Positions 11,005-18,741 of a DNA stretch of 64,000 nucleotides are shown piece after piece. The stretch is taken from contig NZ_CP092423.2 in assembly GCF_022374895.2 (NCBI RefSeq), positions 2,728,001 through 2,792,000 of the forward strand, read 5' to 3'. A program made the translations under genes and the position numbers. The notes under the pieces were generated by a model. The model was not told the origin of the DNA, did no database searches, and saw only the letters and a list, made by a program, of their open reading frames with translations. Each line of letters starts with the position of its first letter. Within the stretch, counting starts at the first letter, position 1. Origin of the DNA: Mycobacterium lentiflavum. GTDB taxonomy: Bacteria; Actinomycetota; Actinomycetes; Mycobacteriales; Mycobacteriaceae.

Positions 11005-12474
11005 ATGAGCCCAGGCGCGCAAACGAAAACCATCACGACGCACGTTCCGGCGCGACTGGACCGGCTGCCGTGGTCGAGGTTTCACTGGCGCGTCGTGGTG
11101 GGGCTGGGCGGGGTCTGGATCCTCGACGGGCTCGAGGTCACGATGGTCGGCAACGTCTCGGCCCGGCTCACCGAGAAGGGCAGCGGCATCGAGCTCAATC
11201 CGGCGCAGATCGGCTACGCGGCGGCGATCTACATCACCGGGGCATGCTTGGGCGCCTTGTTCTTCGGTCACCTGACCGACCGGTTCGGACGGCGCAATCT
11301 GTTCATTCTGACCCTGGCGGTCTACCTCGTCGCCACCGTCGCGACCGCGTTCGCCTTCGCGCCGTGGTACTTCTTCATAGCCCGCTTTTTCACCGGCGCC
11401 GGCATAGGCGGCGAATACGCGGCGATCAACTCGGCGATCGACGAGTTGATTCCGGCCCGGGTGCGCGGCCGGGTCGACCTGATCATCAACGGCACCTACT
11501 GGTTGGGTTCAGCCGCCGGAGCCGCCGGCGCATTGGTCCTGCTGGACACGTCGAACTTCCCCGCGAACGTCGGTTGGCGGCTTGCCTTCGGCATCGGAGC
11601 CATCTTCGGCATCTTCGTCCTGCTGGTCCGGCGCAATATTCCGGAAAGCCCGCGCTGGCTGTTCATTCACGGGCGCGACGAGGAAGCCGAGCAGATCGTC
11701 GGCGAGATCGAACAAGACGTGCAGCGCGAAACCGGACAGCCGCTGCCCGAGCCGGACGGCGAGCCGCTGAGAATTCGTCAGCGCCATGCGATTTCGTTCA
11801 TGGAGATCGCCCGGGTGGCGTTCAAGCTCTATCCCAAGCGCGCGGTCCTGGGGCTGGCGCTGTTTATCGGCCAAGCGTTCCTGTACAACGGCGTCACGTT
11901 CAATCTGGGCACGCTGTTGAGCGCGTTCTACGGCATTCCATCCGGAGAAGTGCCGGTGTTCTTCATCTTCTGGGCGATGAGCAATTTCCTCGGCCCGCTG
12001 GTTCTCGGGCGGCTGTTCGACACCATCGGCCGCAAACCGATGATCACCGGTACCTACATCGGCTCCGCGGTGATCGCGGTGGTCCTCGCAGTGTTGTTCG
12101 TGGATCAGGTCGGCGGTGTGTGGACCTTCATCGCCGTGCTGGCGGCGGCGTTCTTCCTGGCGTCCGCGGGCGCCAGCGCGGCCTACCTGACCGTCAGCGA
12201 GATCTTCCCGATGGAGACCCGGGCGCTGGCGATCGCGTTCTTCTACGCGGTGGGCACCGCGATCGGCGGCATCACCGGCCCCGTGCTGTTCGGTGAGCTG
12301 ATCAACTCGGGCGATCGGGGCCAGGTGCTGTGGTCGTTCCTGATCGGGGCAATCGTGATGGCGATCGCGGGCCTGGTCGAGCTGTGGCTCGGCATCGCCG
12401 CGGAGCAACGCGCGCTGGAAGAGCTGGCGTTGCCGTTGACAGTGGCCGACGCCGAGAACGACGAACACGCCTGA
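11005..12474 (+). CDS. MFS transporter, metabolite:H+ symporter type
   Basis: 489 residues, starting at the ATG at 11005, which has GGAGA six bases upstream; a start at 10966 would add 13 residues without a binding site. About twelve hydrophobic helices, with MFS motif A GHLTDRFGRRNLF between helices 2 and 3 and a central hydrophilic loop (residues about 225-275). The Asp in WILDGLEVT in helix 1 is typical of the aromatic-acid / sugar-acid symporter branch. It probably imports a small organic acid with protons across the inner membrane. No neighbouring enzyme identifies the substrate. Confidence 0.9.
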   Translation: MSPGAQTKTITTHVPARLDRLPWSRFHWRVVVGLGGVWILDGLEVTMVGNVSARLTEKGSGIELNPAQIGYAAAIYITGACLGALFFGHLTDRFGRRNLFILTLAVYLVATVATAFAFAPWYFFIARFFTGAGIGGEYAAINSAIDELIPARVRGRVDLIINGTYWLGSAAGAAGALVLLDTSNFPANVGWRLAFGIGAIFGIFVLLVRRNIPESPRWLFIHGRDEEAEQIVGEIEQDVQRETGQPLPEPDGEPLRIRQRHAISFMEIARVAFKLYPKRAVLGLALFIGQAFLYNGVTFNLGTLLSAFYGIPSGEVPVFFIFWAMSNFLGPLVLGRLFDTIGRKPMITGTYIGSAVIAVVLAVLFVDQVGGVWTFIAVLAAAFFLASAGASAAYLTVSEIFPMETRALAIAFFYAVGTAIGGITGPVLFGELINSGDRGQVLWSFLIGAIVMAIAGLVELWLGIAAEQRALEELALPLTVADAENDEHA

Positions 12475-12477
12475 GGC

Positions 12478-12503
12478 CGTGCTGATTCCGTAGGTCCAGC
12501 ACG
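12478..12503 (+). terminator. Hairpin after the MFS gene
   Basis: Inverted repeat CGTGCTG (12478-12484) and CAGCACG (12497-12503) with a 12-base loop, starting three bases past the stop codon. No T-run follows. A plausible intrinsic-type terminator between the carrier and the next gene. Confidence 0.5.
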
Positions 12504-12539
12504 CCAGTTCTCCGGAAAGCGCACCAGCTGAGTAGCGTG

Positions 12540-12545
12540 TACTAT
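12540..12545 (+). promoter_or_regulatory. -10 element predicting a leaderless mRNA
   Basis: TACTAT (12540-12545) matches TANNNT and ends seven bases before the ATG at 12553, placing the expected transcription start on or next to the A of the start codon. No Shine-Dalgarno is present, consistent with leaderless translation, which is common in mycobacteria. Confidence 0.6.
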
Positions 12546-12552
12546 ACCTAGC

Positions 12553-13581
12553 ATGAGCGAGAAACTTCCGGCTCGGCTGGCGAAGCACCCGACCGTGCGA
12601 AAGGTGCGATCGCGCCGGTTGCAGAAACCCGCAGTGCTCGACGCGGATTGGCTGCGCGAGTTGTGCCTGGAGGCAGGCGTCGACGACGTGGCTTTCGCCA
12701 GCGTGGACAACCCCGAGCTGGCCTCGGAGGTCGAGCACGTCGAGGCCGCGCTGCCCGGCACCAAGAGCTACATCTCGCTGGTGGTCAGGATGAACCGCGA
12801 CAACATCCGCTCGACGGCGCGCAGCGTCGCCAATCAGGAGTTTCACCGCAGCGGCGAGTTGCTCAACGAGGCGGCTTACCGCATCGTCCGGCGGCTGCAG
12901 GATGCCGGTCACCGAGTGCTGAACCCGTCGGCGACCTTTCCGATGGAGATGGACAACTACCCCGGTCGGATCTGGGTGGTGGCGCACAAACCCGTCGCCG
13001 TGGCTGCCGGCCTCGGCGTGATGGGCATCCACCGCAACGTGATTCACCCCAAGTTCGGCAATTTCATCTTGCTGGGCACGATCTTGGTGGACACGCCGAT
13101 CAGCAGCTACGGCGAGCCGCTGGACTACAGCCCCTGCCTGGAATGCAAGTTGTGTGTCGCGGCGTGCCCGGTCGGGGCTATCGGCAAGGATGGCAGCTTC
13201 GATTGGCTGGCGTGCTCTACGCATAACTACCGCGAGTTCATGGGCGGTTTCACGGACTGGGTGCAGACCGTCGCCGACAGCGCGGACGCGGCCGATTTTC
13301 GTTCGCGGGTAACCGATTCCGAGAACGCGTCGATGTGGCAGAGCCTGTCGTTCAAGCCCAACTACAAGGCGGCCTACTGCCTGGCGGTGTGCCCGGCCGG
13401 CGAGGACGTGATCGGGCCCTATCTGGACAACCGCAAGAGCTTCATGGACCTAGTGCTAAAACCGTTGCAGGACAAGAAGGAAACCCTGTACGTGCTGCCG
13501 AACTCCAAGGCGGAGGAATACGCGCAACGCCGCTATCCACACAAGCAGGTGAAGGTCGTCGACAGCGGGCGGCGGGGCTAA
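12553..13581 (+). CDS. 4Fe-4S cluster protein, reductive dehalogenase / epoxyqueuosine reductase-like
   Basis: 342 residues. A classic ferredoxin cluster motif CLECKLCVAACPVGAI lies near residues 196-211, and a second Cys-rich stretch YCLAVCPAGEDVIGPY near 275-290 completes the clusters. The layout resembles the C-terminal part of epoxyqueuosine reductase and of reductive dehalogenases, but I see no cobalamin-binding evidence, so the substrate is unknown. It is a cytosolic redox protein without a signal peptide. The transcript appears leaderless. Its stop overlaps that of the convergent DUF899 gene by four bases. Confidence 0.82.
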   Translation: MSEKLPARLAKHPTVRKVRSRRLQKPAVLDADWLRELCLEAGVDDVAFASVDNPELASEVEHVEAALPGTKSYISLVVRMNRDNIRSTARSVANQEFHRSGELLNEAAYRIVRRLQDAGHRVLNPSATFPMEMDNYPGRIWVVAHKPVAVAAGLGVMGIHRNVIHPKFGNFILLGTILVDTPISSYGEPLDYSPCLECKLCVAACPVGAIGKDGSFDWLACSTHNYREFMGGFTDWVQTVADSADAADFRSRVTDSENASMWQSLSFKPNYKAAYCLAVCPAGEDVIGPYLDNRKSFMDLVLKPLQDKKETLYVLPNSKAEEYAQRRYPHKQVKVVDSGRRG

Positions 13582-14267
13582 GAAGAACCGTAGGCGCGGG
13601 CGATGTCCGGGGAGTCCAGCCAGCCCGAGTAGGTAGGCCGCGACGGCCAACCCGCCGGCGAATCGAGCCATTCCTCCTGACGGCCCCACGGCAAGAGGTC
13701 GATCAGCGCGAACGAATGGCTGAGTTGTTCGGTGCCGCGCCCATTCGTGTGCCAGGTGCGGTACACCGTGTCGCCGTCGCGCAGGAACACGTTGACCCCG
13801 AAGCCCCCGCCCGGGGGCGCGTCCATGTCGGCGCCGAAGGTGCTCTGCGACGACGAGTACCACTGCATCCGATTGCCGACCCGCTGCTTGTAGGCGAGCG
13901 CCTCCTCGATCGGGCCGTTGGTGACAATGACGAACCGGGCGTCGTAGTTGTCCAGGAATTCGAGCCGGGTGAACTGCGAGGTGAAACCCGTGCACCCGGC
14001 GCACTGCCACTGAGCTCCGTCCGACCACATGTGGTGATAGGTGATGAGCTGCGATCGGCCATCGAACACGTCGGCAAGGCGAATCGGCCCGTCGGCGCCG
14101 ATCAGGGTGTAATCGGGCAACTCGACCATCGGCAGACGGCGCCGCTGCGCGGCGATCGCATCCAGTTCACGGGTAGCGGCCTTCTCGCGTTTGCGCAGTT
14201 CATCGAGCTCGACGCGCCAGGTCGGGGCATCGACGATGGGCGGTAGCGCCGTGTGATTCGGGGACAT
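13578..14267 (-). CDS. DUF899 family thioredoxin-like protein
   Basis: 229 residues from the ATG at 14267, preceded by GAGGGTGG; a GTG nine bases further upstream is the alternative. The sequence has the family features: an N-terminal helix with LDELRKREKA, the segment DYTLIGADGPIRLADVF, MWSDGAQWQCAGC near the expected redox Cys, and a C-terminal PWGRQEEWLDSP. DUF899 proteins have a thioredoxin-like fold and are generally uncharacterised. It is convergent with the 4Fe-4S gene and divergent from the methyltransferase. Confidence 0.85.
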   Translation of the reverse strand: MSPNHTALPPIVDAPTWRVELDELRKREKAATRELDAIAAQRRRLPMVELPDYTLIGADGPIRLADVFDGRSQLITYHHMWSDGAQWQCAGCTGFTSQFTRLEFLDNYDARFVIVTNGPIEEALAYKQRVGNRMQWYSSSQSTFGADMDAPPGGGFGVNVFLRDGDTVYRTWHTNGRGTEQLSHSFALIDLLPWGRQEEWLDSPAGWPSRPTYSGWLDSPDIARAYGSS

Positions 14268-14450
14268 GGGATCCACCCTCTTTCTGTCGGAGCTCTCGGC
14301 TCAAAGGTCTGACAACTCGTCTGCCCGGAATTCATCGGCGAGCGCCGGCGAGCGCGAAACCCGCTGCTCACAGCTGAGAACTCGCTTTGAATATGGTTTG
14401 CGACGCGCGCGCTCGGGTATGTATGTGCAAACTTTAGATGTCACGCGGGG

Positions 14451-14463
14451 GGACCCTGGGTCC
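14451..14463. promoter_or_regulatory. Short palindrome next to the methyltransferase ribosome-binding site
   Basis: GGACCC T GGGTCC (14451-14463) abuts the GGAAAGG Shine-Dalgarno of the gene starting at 14480. It could be an operator or an RNA hairpin limiting ribosome access; nothing else supports either role. Confidence 0.3.
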
Positions 14464-14479
14464 GGAAAGGCGACGCAAC

Positions 14480-15247
14480 ATGACTCAGGGGTTGAGCCCG
14501 AACATCGACGACGTGCAGGCGCGGTACGACTTGTCGGACGACTTTTTCCGCCTGTTCCTCGATCGCACCCAGACCTACAGTTGCGCGTACTTCGAGCGCG
14601 ATGACATGACGCTGGAAGAGGCCCAAATCGCCAAGATCGATTTGGCGCTGGCCGAGCTGGACCTGCGGCCCGGCATGACGCTGCTCGACATCGCCTGCGG
14701 TTGGGGCACCACGATGCGTCGGGCAATCGAGAAGTACGACGTCAACGTCGTCGGCCTGACGAAGTCCAGCGATCAGGCCGCCCATGTCCAGAAAATGTTC
14801 GACGAGATGGACACCGAGCGCAGCAAGTGGGTGCTGCTGCAGGGCTGGGAGGAGTTCACCGAGCCCGTCGACCGGATCGTGTCCATCGGGGCGTTCGAGC
14901 AGCGCCGCTACGACCGCTACGACGAATTCTTCGAAATGGCCTACACCGTTCTTCCGGACGATGGTGTGATGTTCTTGCACACGATCACCGGTCTCCCGTC
15001 GATCGACCCGGTGGAGCAGCACGCTGCCGGAGCGGGTTTCACGATGAAGCTGCGCGAGCCGCTGCAGCCGCATTACGTCAGGACCCTCGACCTGTGGGCC
15101 GAGGCGCTCGAGGCGCATCGGGCCGAAGCCATCGAAATGCAGTCCGAAGAAGTCTACGAGCGATACCTGCACTACCTGACCGGGCGGGCCAACGCGTTTC
15201 GTACCGGCCAGATCGGCGTCAACCAGGTAACCCTCGAGAAATACTGA
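14480..15247 (+). CDS. Mycolic-acid methyltransferase / cyclopropane synthase relative with internal deletion
   Basis: 255 residues from the ATG at 14480, which has GGAAAGG upstream. It follows the CmaA/MmaA/PcaA family closely: YDLSDDFFRLFLD, YSCAYFERDDMTLEEAQ, the SAM-binding LLDIACGWG (near residue 71) and the C-terminal SEEVYERYLHYLTG. Family proteins are about 287 residues. Here roughly 33 residues are missing between HTITGLP and the segment aligning with the family's IPMV, and FEHFG is replaced by FEQRR. The expected active-site Cys, Glu, His and Tyr are still visible. The missing stretch belongs to the lid that covers the lipid pocket, so substrate range or activity should be altered. 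It stands away from other mycolate genes. Confidence 0.85.
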   Translation: MTQGLSPNIDDVQARYDLSDDFFRLFLDRTQTYSCAYFERDDMTLEEAQIAKIDLALAELDLRPGMTLLDIACGWGTTMRRAIEKYDVNVVGLTKSSDQAAHVQKMFDEMDTERSKWVLLQGWEEFTEPVDRIVSIGAFEQRRYDRYDEFFEMAYTVLPDDGVMFLHTITGLPSIDPVEQHAAGAGFTMKLREPLQPHYVRTLDLWAEALEAHRAEAIEMQSEEVYERYLHYLTGRANAFRTGQIGVNQVTLEKY

Positions 15248-15346
15248 CCGGTCACGCGAATCTGCCACAACGACACGGCCAACGAGACGATAACGATTCG
15301 CACATCGCCCTGGCATGGCGTCAACGCCAGTGGGAGGGTGGTGCCC

Positions 15347-15613
15347 GTGAGTGTTCATGTCAACGACCTGGCGCATGGTTCGCGCACCCAATGGATGGAC
15401 AGACCACCACAACGGTGTGCACGTGGTCACTGGCTGTTGCCGGGACACATGATCGTGGCAACCGTGCCGTGTTCCTGCGGCCGGCATATCTGCTGGGAAT
15501 GCGAGTGCGGTGCGGCCGTCTATGGGCCCGAGCTGGCCGAGTCGTGCAGCCTCGCCCACGGTCGGCGCGGGTCCGCAGTGATCGTGTCGGAGTCGATGAA
15601 AAGCCTGTCCTGA
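15347..15613 (+). CDS. Small Cys-rich (zinc-ribbon-like) hypothetical protein
   Basis: 88 residues starting at a GTG at 15347, chosen because GGGAGG ends nine bases upstream; a GTG at 15338 is too close to that site. Cys/His residues cluster as CxxGH, then PCSCGRHICWECECG, suggesting a single zinc or metal-binding knuckle. The remainder is short and polar. I recognise it only as a mycobacterial-type hypothetical; no partner is evident. Confidence 0.65.
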   Translation: MSVHVNDLAHGSRTQWMDRPPQRCARGHWLLPGHMIVATVPCSCGRHICWECECGAAVYGPELAESCSLAHGRRGSAVIVSESMKSLS

Positions 15614-15631
15614 ACCAGGTTTAGCGTCCCT

Positions 15632-15686
15632 GTCACAACCGGGCCACAACCGGGCCACAACCGAGTCACAACCGGGTCACGACCGC
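15632..15686. repeat. Five-copy 11-bp tandem repeat at the end of the C39-like gene
   Basis: Five units of G(T/C)CACAACCGG: 15632-15642, 15643-15653, 15654-15664, 15665-15675 and a diverged 15676-15686. The last two overlap the 3' end of the minus-strand gene, encoding its final residues TRL and stop codon, so the array grew outward from that gene's end. Copy number may vary between strains. Confidence 0.85.
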
Positions 15687-16319
15687 GGAGTTGTGATTGG
15701 GCGCCCATGCCCGTTCGAAGGTGGCGATCGGTATCTGCTCGTCGCGGCCGCTATCGATGCCGCTGTCGTTGAGATGCACCACACCGGCCTTGGTGTCGAT
15801 GCCGGTGACCACCACAAAGTGGTTCCCGACGTCGCGATTGCCCGGGTGGTTCCAGATGGTTTCGGCGTTGACAAGGGCGATCACCCTGCGTCTGTCGGCC
15901 AGATTCTGTTGTAAGGCTGCGACATTGGTCTGGATGTTGTCGGCCCTGACCCAGTAGTGCCAGAGCAGCGGCGGCAAGTCTCTGATATCGGTGTTGCCGG
16001 GCGGATTCCATATCGGCTTGGAACCCGTTGCCCCCAAGGTATTTTCGGCGACGGCGGTGATCTGCCACTCGGTGGGCTGGCGGCCGGTGAGCTCGCCGAC
16101 CACGTCGGCGACCGCGATCTCGCCGCAGTCCGAAGAATGTTGCCGACGCCAATGCGCGGCGGCGGCCGTCGGGTCGCCGTACATGGTCGCCTCGTGGTCG
16201 GCATCCGGCGCGGGCGGGCCCGGGGTGGCGTGGGCAGCGGTGGCCCAGCCGACCGATGTCGCGGCGGTCGCCCATAACAGAGCGGCCGTGGCGGCTCTCG
16301 TCGTCAGGGTGCGGGCCAT
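15666..16319 (-). CDS. Secreted C39-like cysteine peptidase family protein
   Basis: 217 residues with a clear N-terminal signal peptide: Arg-containing start, hydrophobic core near residues 10-25, cleavage probably after AHA near residue 30. The mature part shows a papain/C39-type layout: DCGEIAVADVVGELTG supplying a possible nucleophile Cys near residue 65, NHFVVVTGID the His near residue 167, and HLNDSG an Asp or Asn. Proteins of this kind in mycobacteria are exported and largely uncharacterised. AAAGGAC lies just before the ATG. Its end lies inside the 11-bp repeat array. Confidence 0.8.
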   Translation of the reverse strand: MARTLTTRAATAALLWATAATSVGWATAAHATPGPPAPDADHEATMYGDPTAAAAHWRRQHSSDCGEIAVADVVGELTGRQPTEWQITAVAENTLGATGSKPIWNPPGNTDIRDLPPLLWHYWVRADNIQTNVAALQQNLADRRRVIALVNAETIWNHPGNRDVGNHFVVVTGIDTKAGVVHLNDSGIDSGRDEQIPIATFERAWAPNHNSAVVTRL

Positions 16320-16637
16320 GGGCGTCCTTTTCTCGAGCCGCGGTGGCGGCGCGCAACGGTATTGAGAAAAGGGTTTCTAGGCGCCCTCTCCGGAGCATTA
16401 AACGGCACGGCGGTCAAGATCGTAGACAAACGCGCCGAAATGTTGCCGGCATGAGACCGCGCGGATCCACCAGCTGCCGCCCGGTGTCCGGTTCTTTTCA
16501 TCAGCGTGACTTTTACGCCGGGTGCCGCTCATGGGAACGCGCGACGTCGACGTCACACCCGGCAAAGTCCGTGTGCGGCCTCCGTCCAACGGCGAATACC
16601 GTGTTGTGGCAGCGCCGTACGGGCACGCGTGCTTTGC
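16320..16637. other. Intergenic region, no gene recognised
   Basis: 318 bases between the start of the secreted C39-like gene and the cysteine leader. It must hold the promoter of the minus-strand gene and the upstream part of the leader promoter. Short open frames here lack ribosome-binding sites and recognisable products. Confidence 0.5.
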
Positions 16638-16643
16638 TACGCT
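16638..16643 (+). promoter_or_regulatory. -10 element of the sulfate operon leader
   Basis: TACGCT (16638-16643) matches TANNNT, and exactly six bases separate it from the ATG at 16650. The predicted transcription start is therefore the A of that ATG, making the small leader ORF leaderless. Confidence 0.6.
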
Positions 16644-16649
16644 CGCGCC

Positions 16650-16706
16650 ATGCATGCGGCAGCCGGTTCTCTGGAGCGCTTTGCCGGCGTGCGCTGTTGT
16701 CGCTGA
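16650..16706 (+). CDS. Leaderless Cys-Cys leader peptide upstream of the sulfate transporter operon
   Basis: An 18-residue ORF, MHAAAGSLERFAGVRCCR, ending in tandem cysteine codons next to the stop. It starts six bases after a -10 element with no Shine-Dalgarno and lies 113 bases before subI. Short leaderless ORFs with clustered Cys codons are described in mycobacteria as cysteine-responsive attenuators of sulfur genes; this position and sequence fit that class. Slow reading of the Cys codons when Cys-tRNA is scarce would change leader folding and raise sulfate uptake. The attenuation role here is inferred. Confidence 0.65.
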   Translation: MHAAAGSLERFAGVRCCR

Positions 16707-16765
16707 CTCCGCTGTCCGTTCGCGGTCTGGTCTCGAGTTGGCGAATTCCTCGGATGCCTTAGTGC

Positions 16766-16812
16766 CCTTCCGCAGCAACGGGATCGACGCGCCCACGTCC
16801 CGCACTGGAAGG
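16766..16812 (+). promoter_or_regulatory. Possible anti-Shine-Dalgarno / Shine-Dalgarno pair in the subI leader
   Basis: CCTTCC (16766-16771) is the exact complement of the subI ribosome-binding site GGAAGG (16807-16812), which lies seven bases before the ATG. AGTGC (16761-16765) and GCACT (16802-16806) give an alternative pairing of the same segments. Mutually exclusive folds of this kind would let ribosome position on the Cys-Cys leader decide whether subI is translated. Confidence 0.4.
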
Positions 16813-16819
16813 CCGGCTC

Positions 16820-17857
16820 ATGCTCGACGACATCGGTATCGGACCCCGGTGGCGCCACGGCGTCGTGATGCTGTCGGCCGCCGGCCTGGTGGCGGCGTGT
16901 GCCGGCGGTGCCAGCGATGCCGTGGGCGGCAGTGGGCTGAACAACGCGGACATCAAGATCACTCTGGTCGCCTATTCGGTTCCAGAACCTGGTTGGAGCA
17001 AGGTAATTCCGGCCTTCAATGCCTCGGCAGAAGGCAAGGGCGTCCAGGTGGTTACGTCTTACGCGGCGTCAGCAGACCAGTCGCGGGGGGTCGTCGAAGG
17101 GAAACCGGCCGACATCGTGAACTTCTCGGTCGAACCCGACATCACCCGCTTGGTGAAGGTGGGAAAGGTGGCCGCGGATTGGGATAAGGGAGCCGGCCAT
17201 GGCAACCCATTCGGGTCGATCGTGACTTTGGTTGTGCGCAAGGGTAATCCGAAGAACATCAGAGATTGGGACGATCTGCTCAAGCCCGGCGTCGAGGTCG
17301 TCACGCCCAGCCCGCTTAGTTCGGGTTCGGCGAAATGGAATCTGCTCGCGCCGTATGCCGCCAAGAGCCGCGGCGGCGCGGATCCGCAGGCGGGCATCGA
17401 TTTCATTAGGACATTGGTAGCCGAGCACGTCAAGTTGCGGCCCGGGTCGGGGCGGATCGCCACGTCCGTTTTCGCCGAAGGTAGTGGCGATGTGTTGATC
17501 AGCTACGAGAACGAGGCCATCGCCGCCGAGCGGCAGGGCAAGCCCGTCGAACACATCATCCCGTCGCAAACGTTCAAGATCGAGAACCCGGTGGCCGTGG
17601 TGAGCACCAGCGCGCACCTGGATGTCGCGACCGCCTTCCGGAACTTCCAATACAGCGCCGTGGCGCAGAAGCTGTGGGCGCAAGCAGGTTTCCGGCCGAT
17701 CGACCCCGCCGTCACCGCAAGTTTCCGGAGTCAGTATCCGGTGCCGGTCAAACTCTGGACGATCGATGACCTCGGAGGCTGGGGCACGGCGGATTCGCAG
17801 CTGTTCGACAAGAACACCGGAAGCATCACGAGGGTCTACATGCAGGCCACCGGATGA
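16820..17857 (+). CDS. subI: Sulfate/thiosulfate-binding lipoprotein SubI
   Basis: 345 residues. An N-terminal hydrophobic segment ends in the lipobox LVAAC (Cys near residue 30), so the protein is a lipid-anchored periplasmic-type binding protein. The body matches the sulfate-binding family: YSVPEPGWSKVIPAF, TSYAASADQSRGVVEGKPAD, VTPSPLSSGSAKWN and LISYENEA. It captures sulfate (or thiosulfate) for import by CysT/CysW. The stop overlaps the cysT start as ATGA, so translation is coupled. A Cys-Cys leader ORF precedes the gene and probably couples expression to cysteine supply. Confidence 0.93.
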   Translation: MLDDIGIGPRWRHGVVMLSAAGLVAACAGGASDAVGGSGLNNADIKITLVAYSVPEPGWSKVIPAFNASAEGKGVQVVTSYAASADQSRGVVEGKPADIVNFSVEPDITRLVKVGKVAADWDKGAGHGNPFGSIVTLVVRKGNPKNIRDWDDLLKPGVEVVTPSPLSSGSAKWNLLAPYAAKSRGGADPQAGIDFIRTLVAEHVKLRPGSGRIATSVFAEGSGDVLISYENEAIAAERQGKPVEHIIPSQTFKIENPVAVVSTSAHLDVATAFRNFQYSAVAQKLWAQAGFRPIDPAVTASFRSQYPVPVKLWTIDDLGGWGTADSQLFDKNTGSITRVYMQATG

Positions 17858-18741
17858 CGACCGCACTTATCCCGGATCCAGACGCGATCCGGCCGGAGCT
17901 GGCCACGCCCGGACTTTCGGAGCTGCCGGAGGGGCTACGCCCGACGACCAGGCCGGGTCTGACCTCACTTCGCGTCGGGGTGACGGCGCTGTGGCTGTCG
18001 GTGATCGTGCTGCTGCCGTTGTTCGCCATCGCGTGGCAGGCCGCCGGCGGCGGATGGCAGGCCTTTTGGCTGGCGGTAACCTCGCACGCCGCGGTGCAGT
18101 CGTTTCAGGTGACGTTCGGGATTTCCTTGGTGGTAACCATTCTCGACGTGGCGTTCGGGCTGGCGACCGCGTGGGTGTTGGTGCGCGACAGTTTCGTCGG
18201 CAAAGGGCTGATCGACGCGGTGATCGATCTGCCGTTCGCGTTGCCGACCATCGTGACCAGCCTGGTGATGCTGGCCCTCTACGGCAAGAACAGCCCCGTG
18301 CATATCCATTTGCAGCACACGCCGCCCGGCGTGGGGATGGCGCTGGCGTTCGTGACCCTGCCGTTGGTGGTGCGCGCCGTTCAGCCGGTGCTGCTGGAGA
18401 TCGATCGCGACGTCGAGGAGGCGGCGGCATCGCTGGGGGCCAGCGGCCTCAAGGTGTTCACTACGATCGTGCTGCCCTCGCTGGCGCCCTCGTTGCTGAC
18501 CGGGGCCGGATTGGCGTTCTCCCGGTGTATCGCCGAGTTCGGCTCGGTGGTGACCATCGGCGGTGCGGTTCCGGGCAAGACCGAGGTCTCGTCGCAGTGG
18601 ATACGCTCCTTGATCGAGAACGACGACCGCACCGGGGCGGCCGCGATATCCATTGTGCTGCTATCGATCTCGTTTACCGTACTCGTGCTGTTACGGATCC
18701 TGGGCGGGCGCACCGCCAAACGTGAGGAAAAGGCCGCGTGA
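17854..18741 (+). CDS. cysT: Sulfate ABC transporter permease CysT
   Basis: 295 residues with an N-terminal cytoplasmic extension of about 45 residues, then about six transmembrane helices. The EAA-loop sequence EEAAASLGASGLKVFTTIVLP (the segment that contacts the ATPase) is near residues 188-208. FSRCIAEFGSVVTIGG and VSSQWIRSLIENDD are typical of mycobacterial CysT. With CysW it forms the membrane channel for sulfate. It overlaps both neighbours by four bases (ATGA and GTGA), a tightly coupled operon. Confidence 0.93.
   Translation: MTTALIPDPDAIRPELATPGLSELPEGLRPTTRPGLTSLRVGVTALWLSVIVLLPLFAIAWQAAGGGWQAFWLAVTSHAAVQSFQVTFGISLVVTILDVAFGLATAWVLVRDSFVGKGLIDAVIDLPFALPTIVTSLVMLALYGKNSPVHIHLQHTPPGVGMALAFVTLPLVVRAVQPVLLEIDRDVEEAAASLGASGLKVFTTIVLPSLAPSLLTGAGLAFSRCIAEFGSVVTIGGAVPGKTEVSSQWIRSLIENDDRTGAAAISIVLLSISFTVLVLLRILGGRTAKREEKAA

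Noticed and set aside
15632-15686. CRISPR-like array
   Set aside because: Units are 11 bp and directly abutting, with no spacers and no cas genes.
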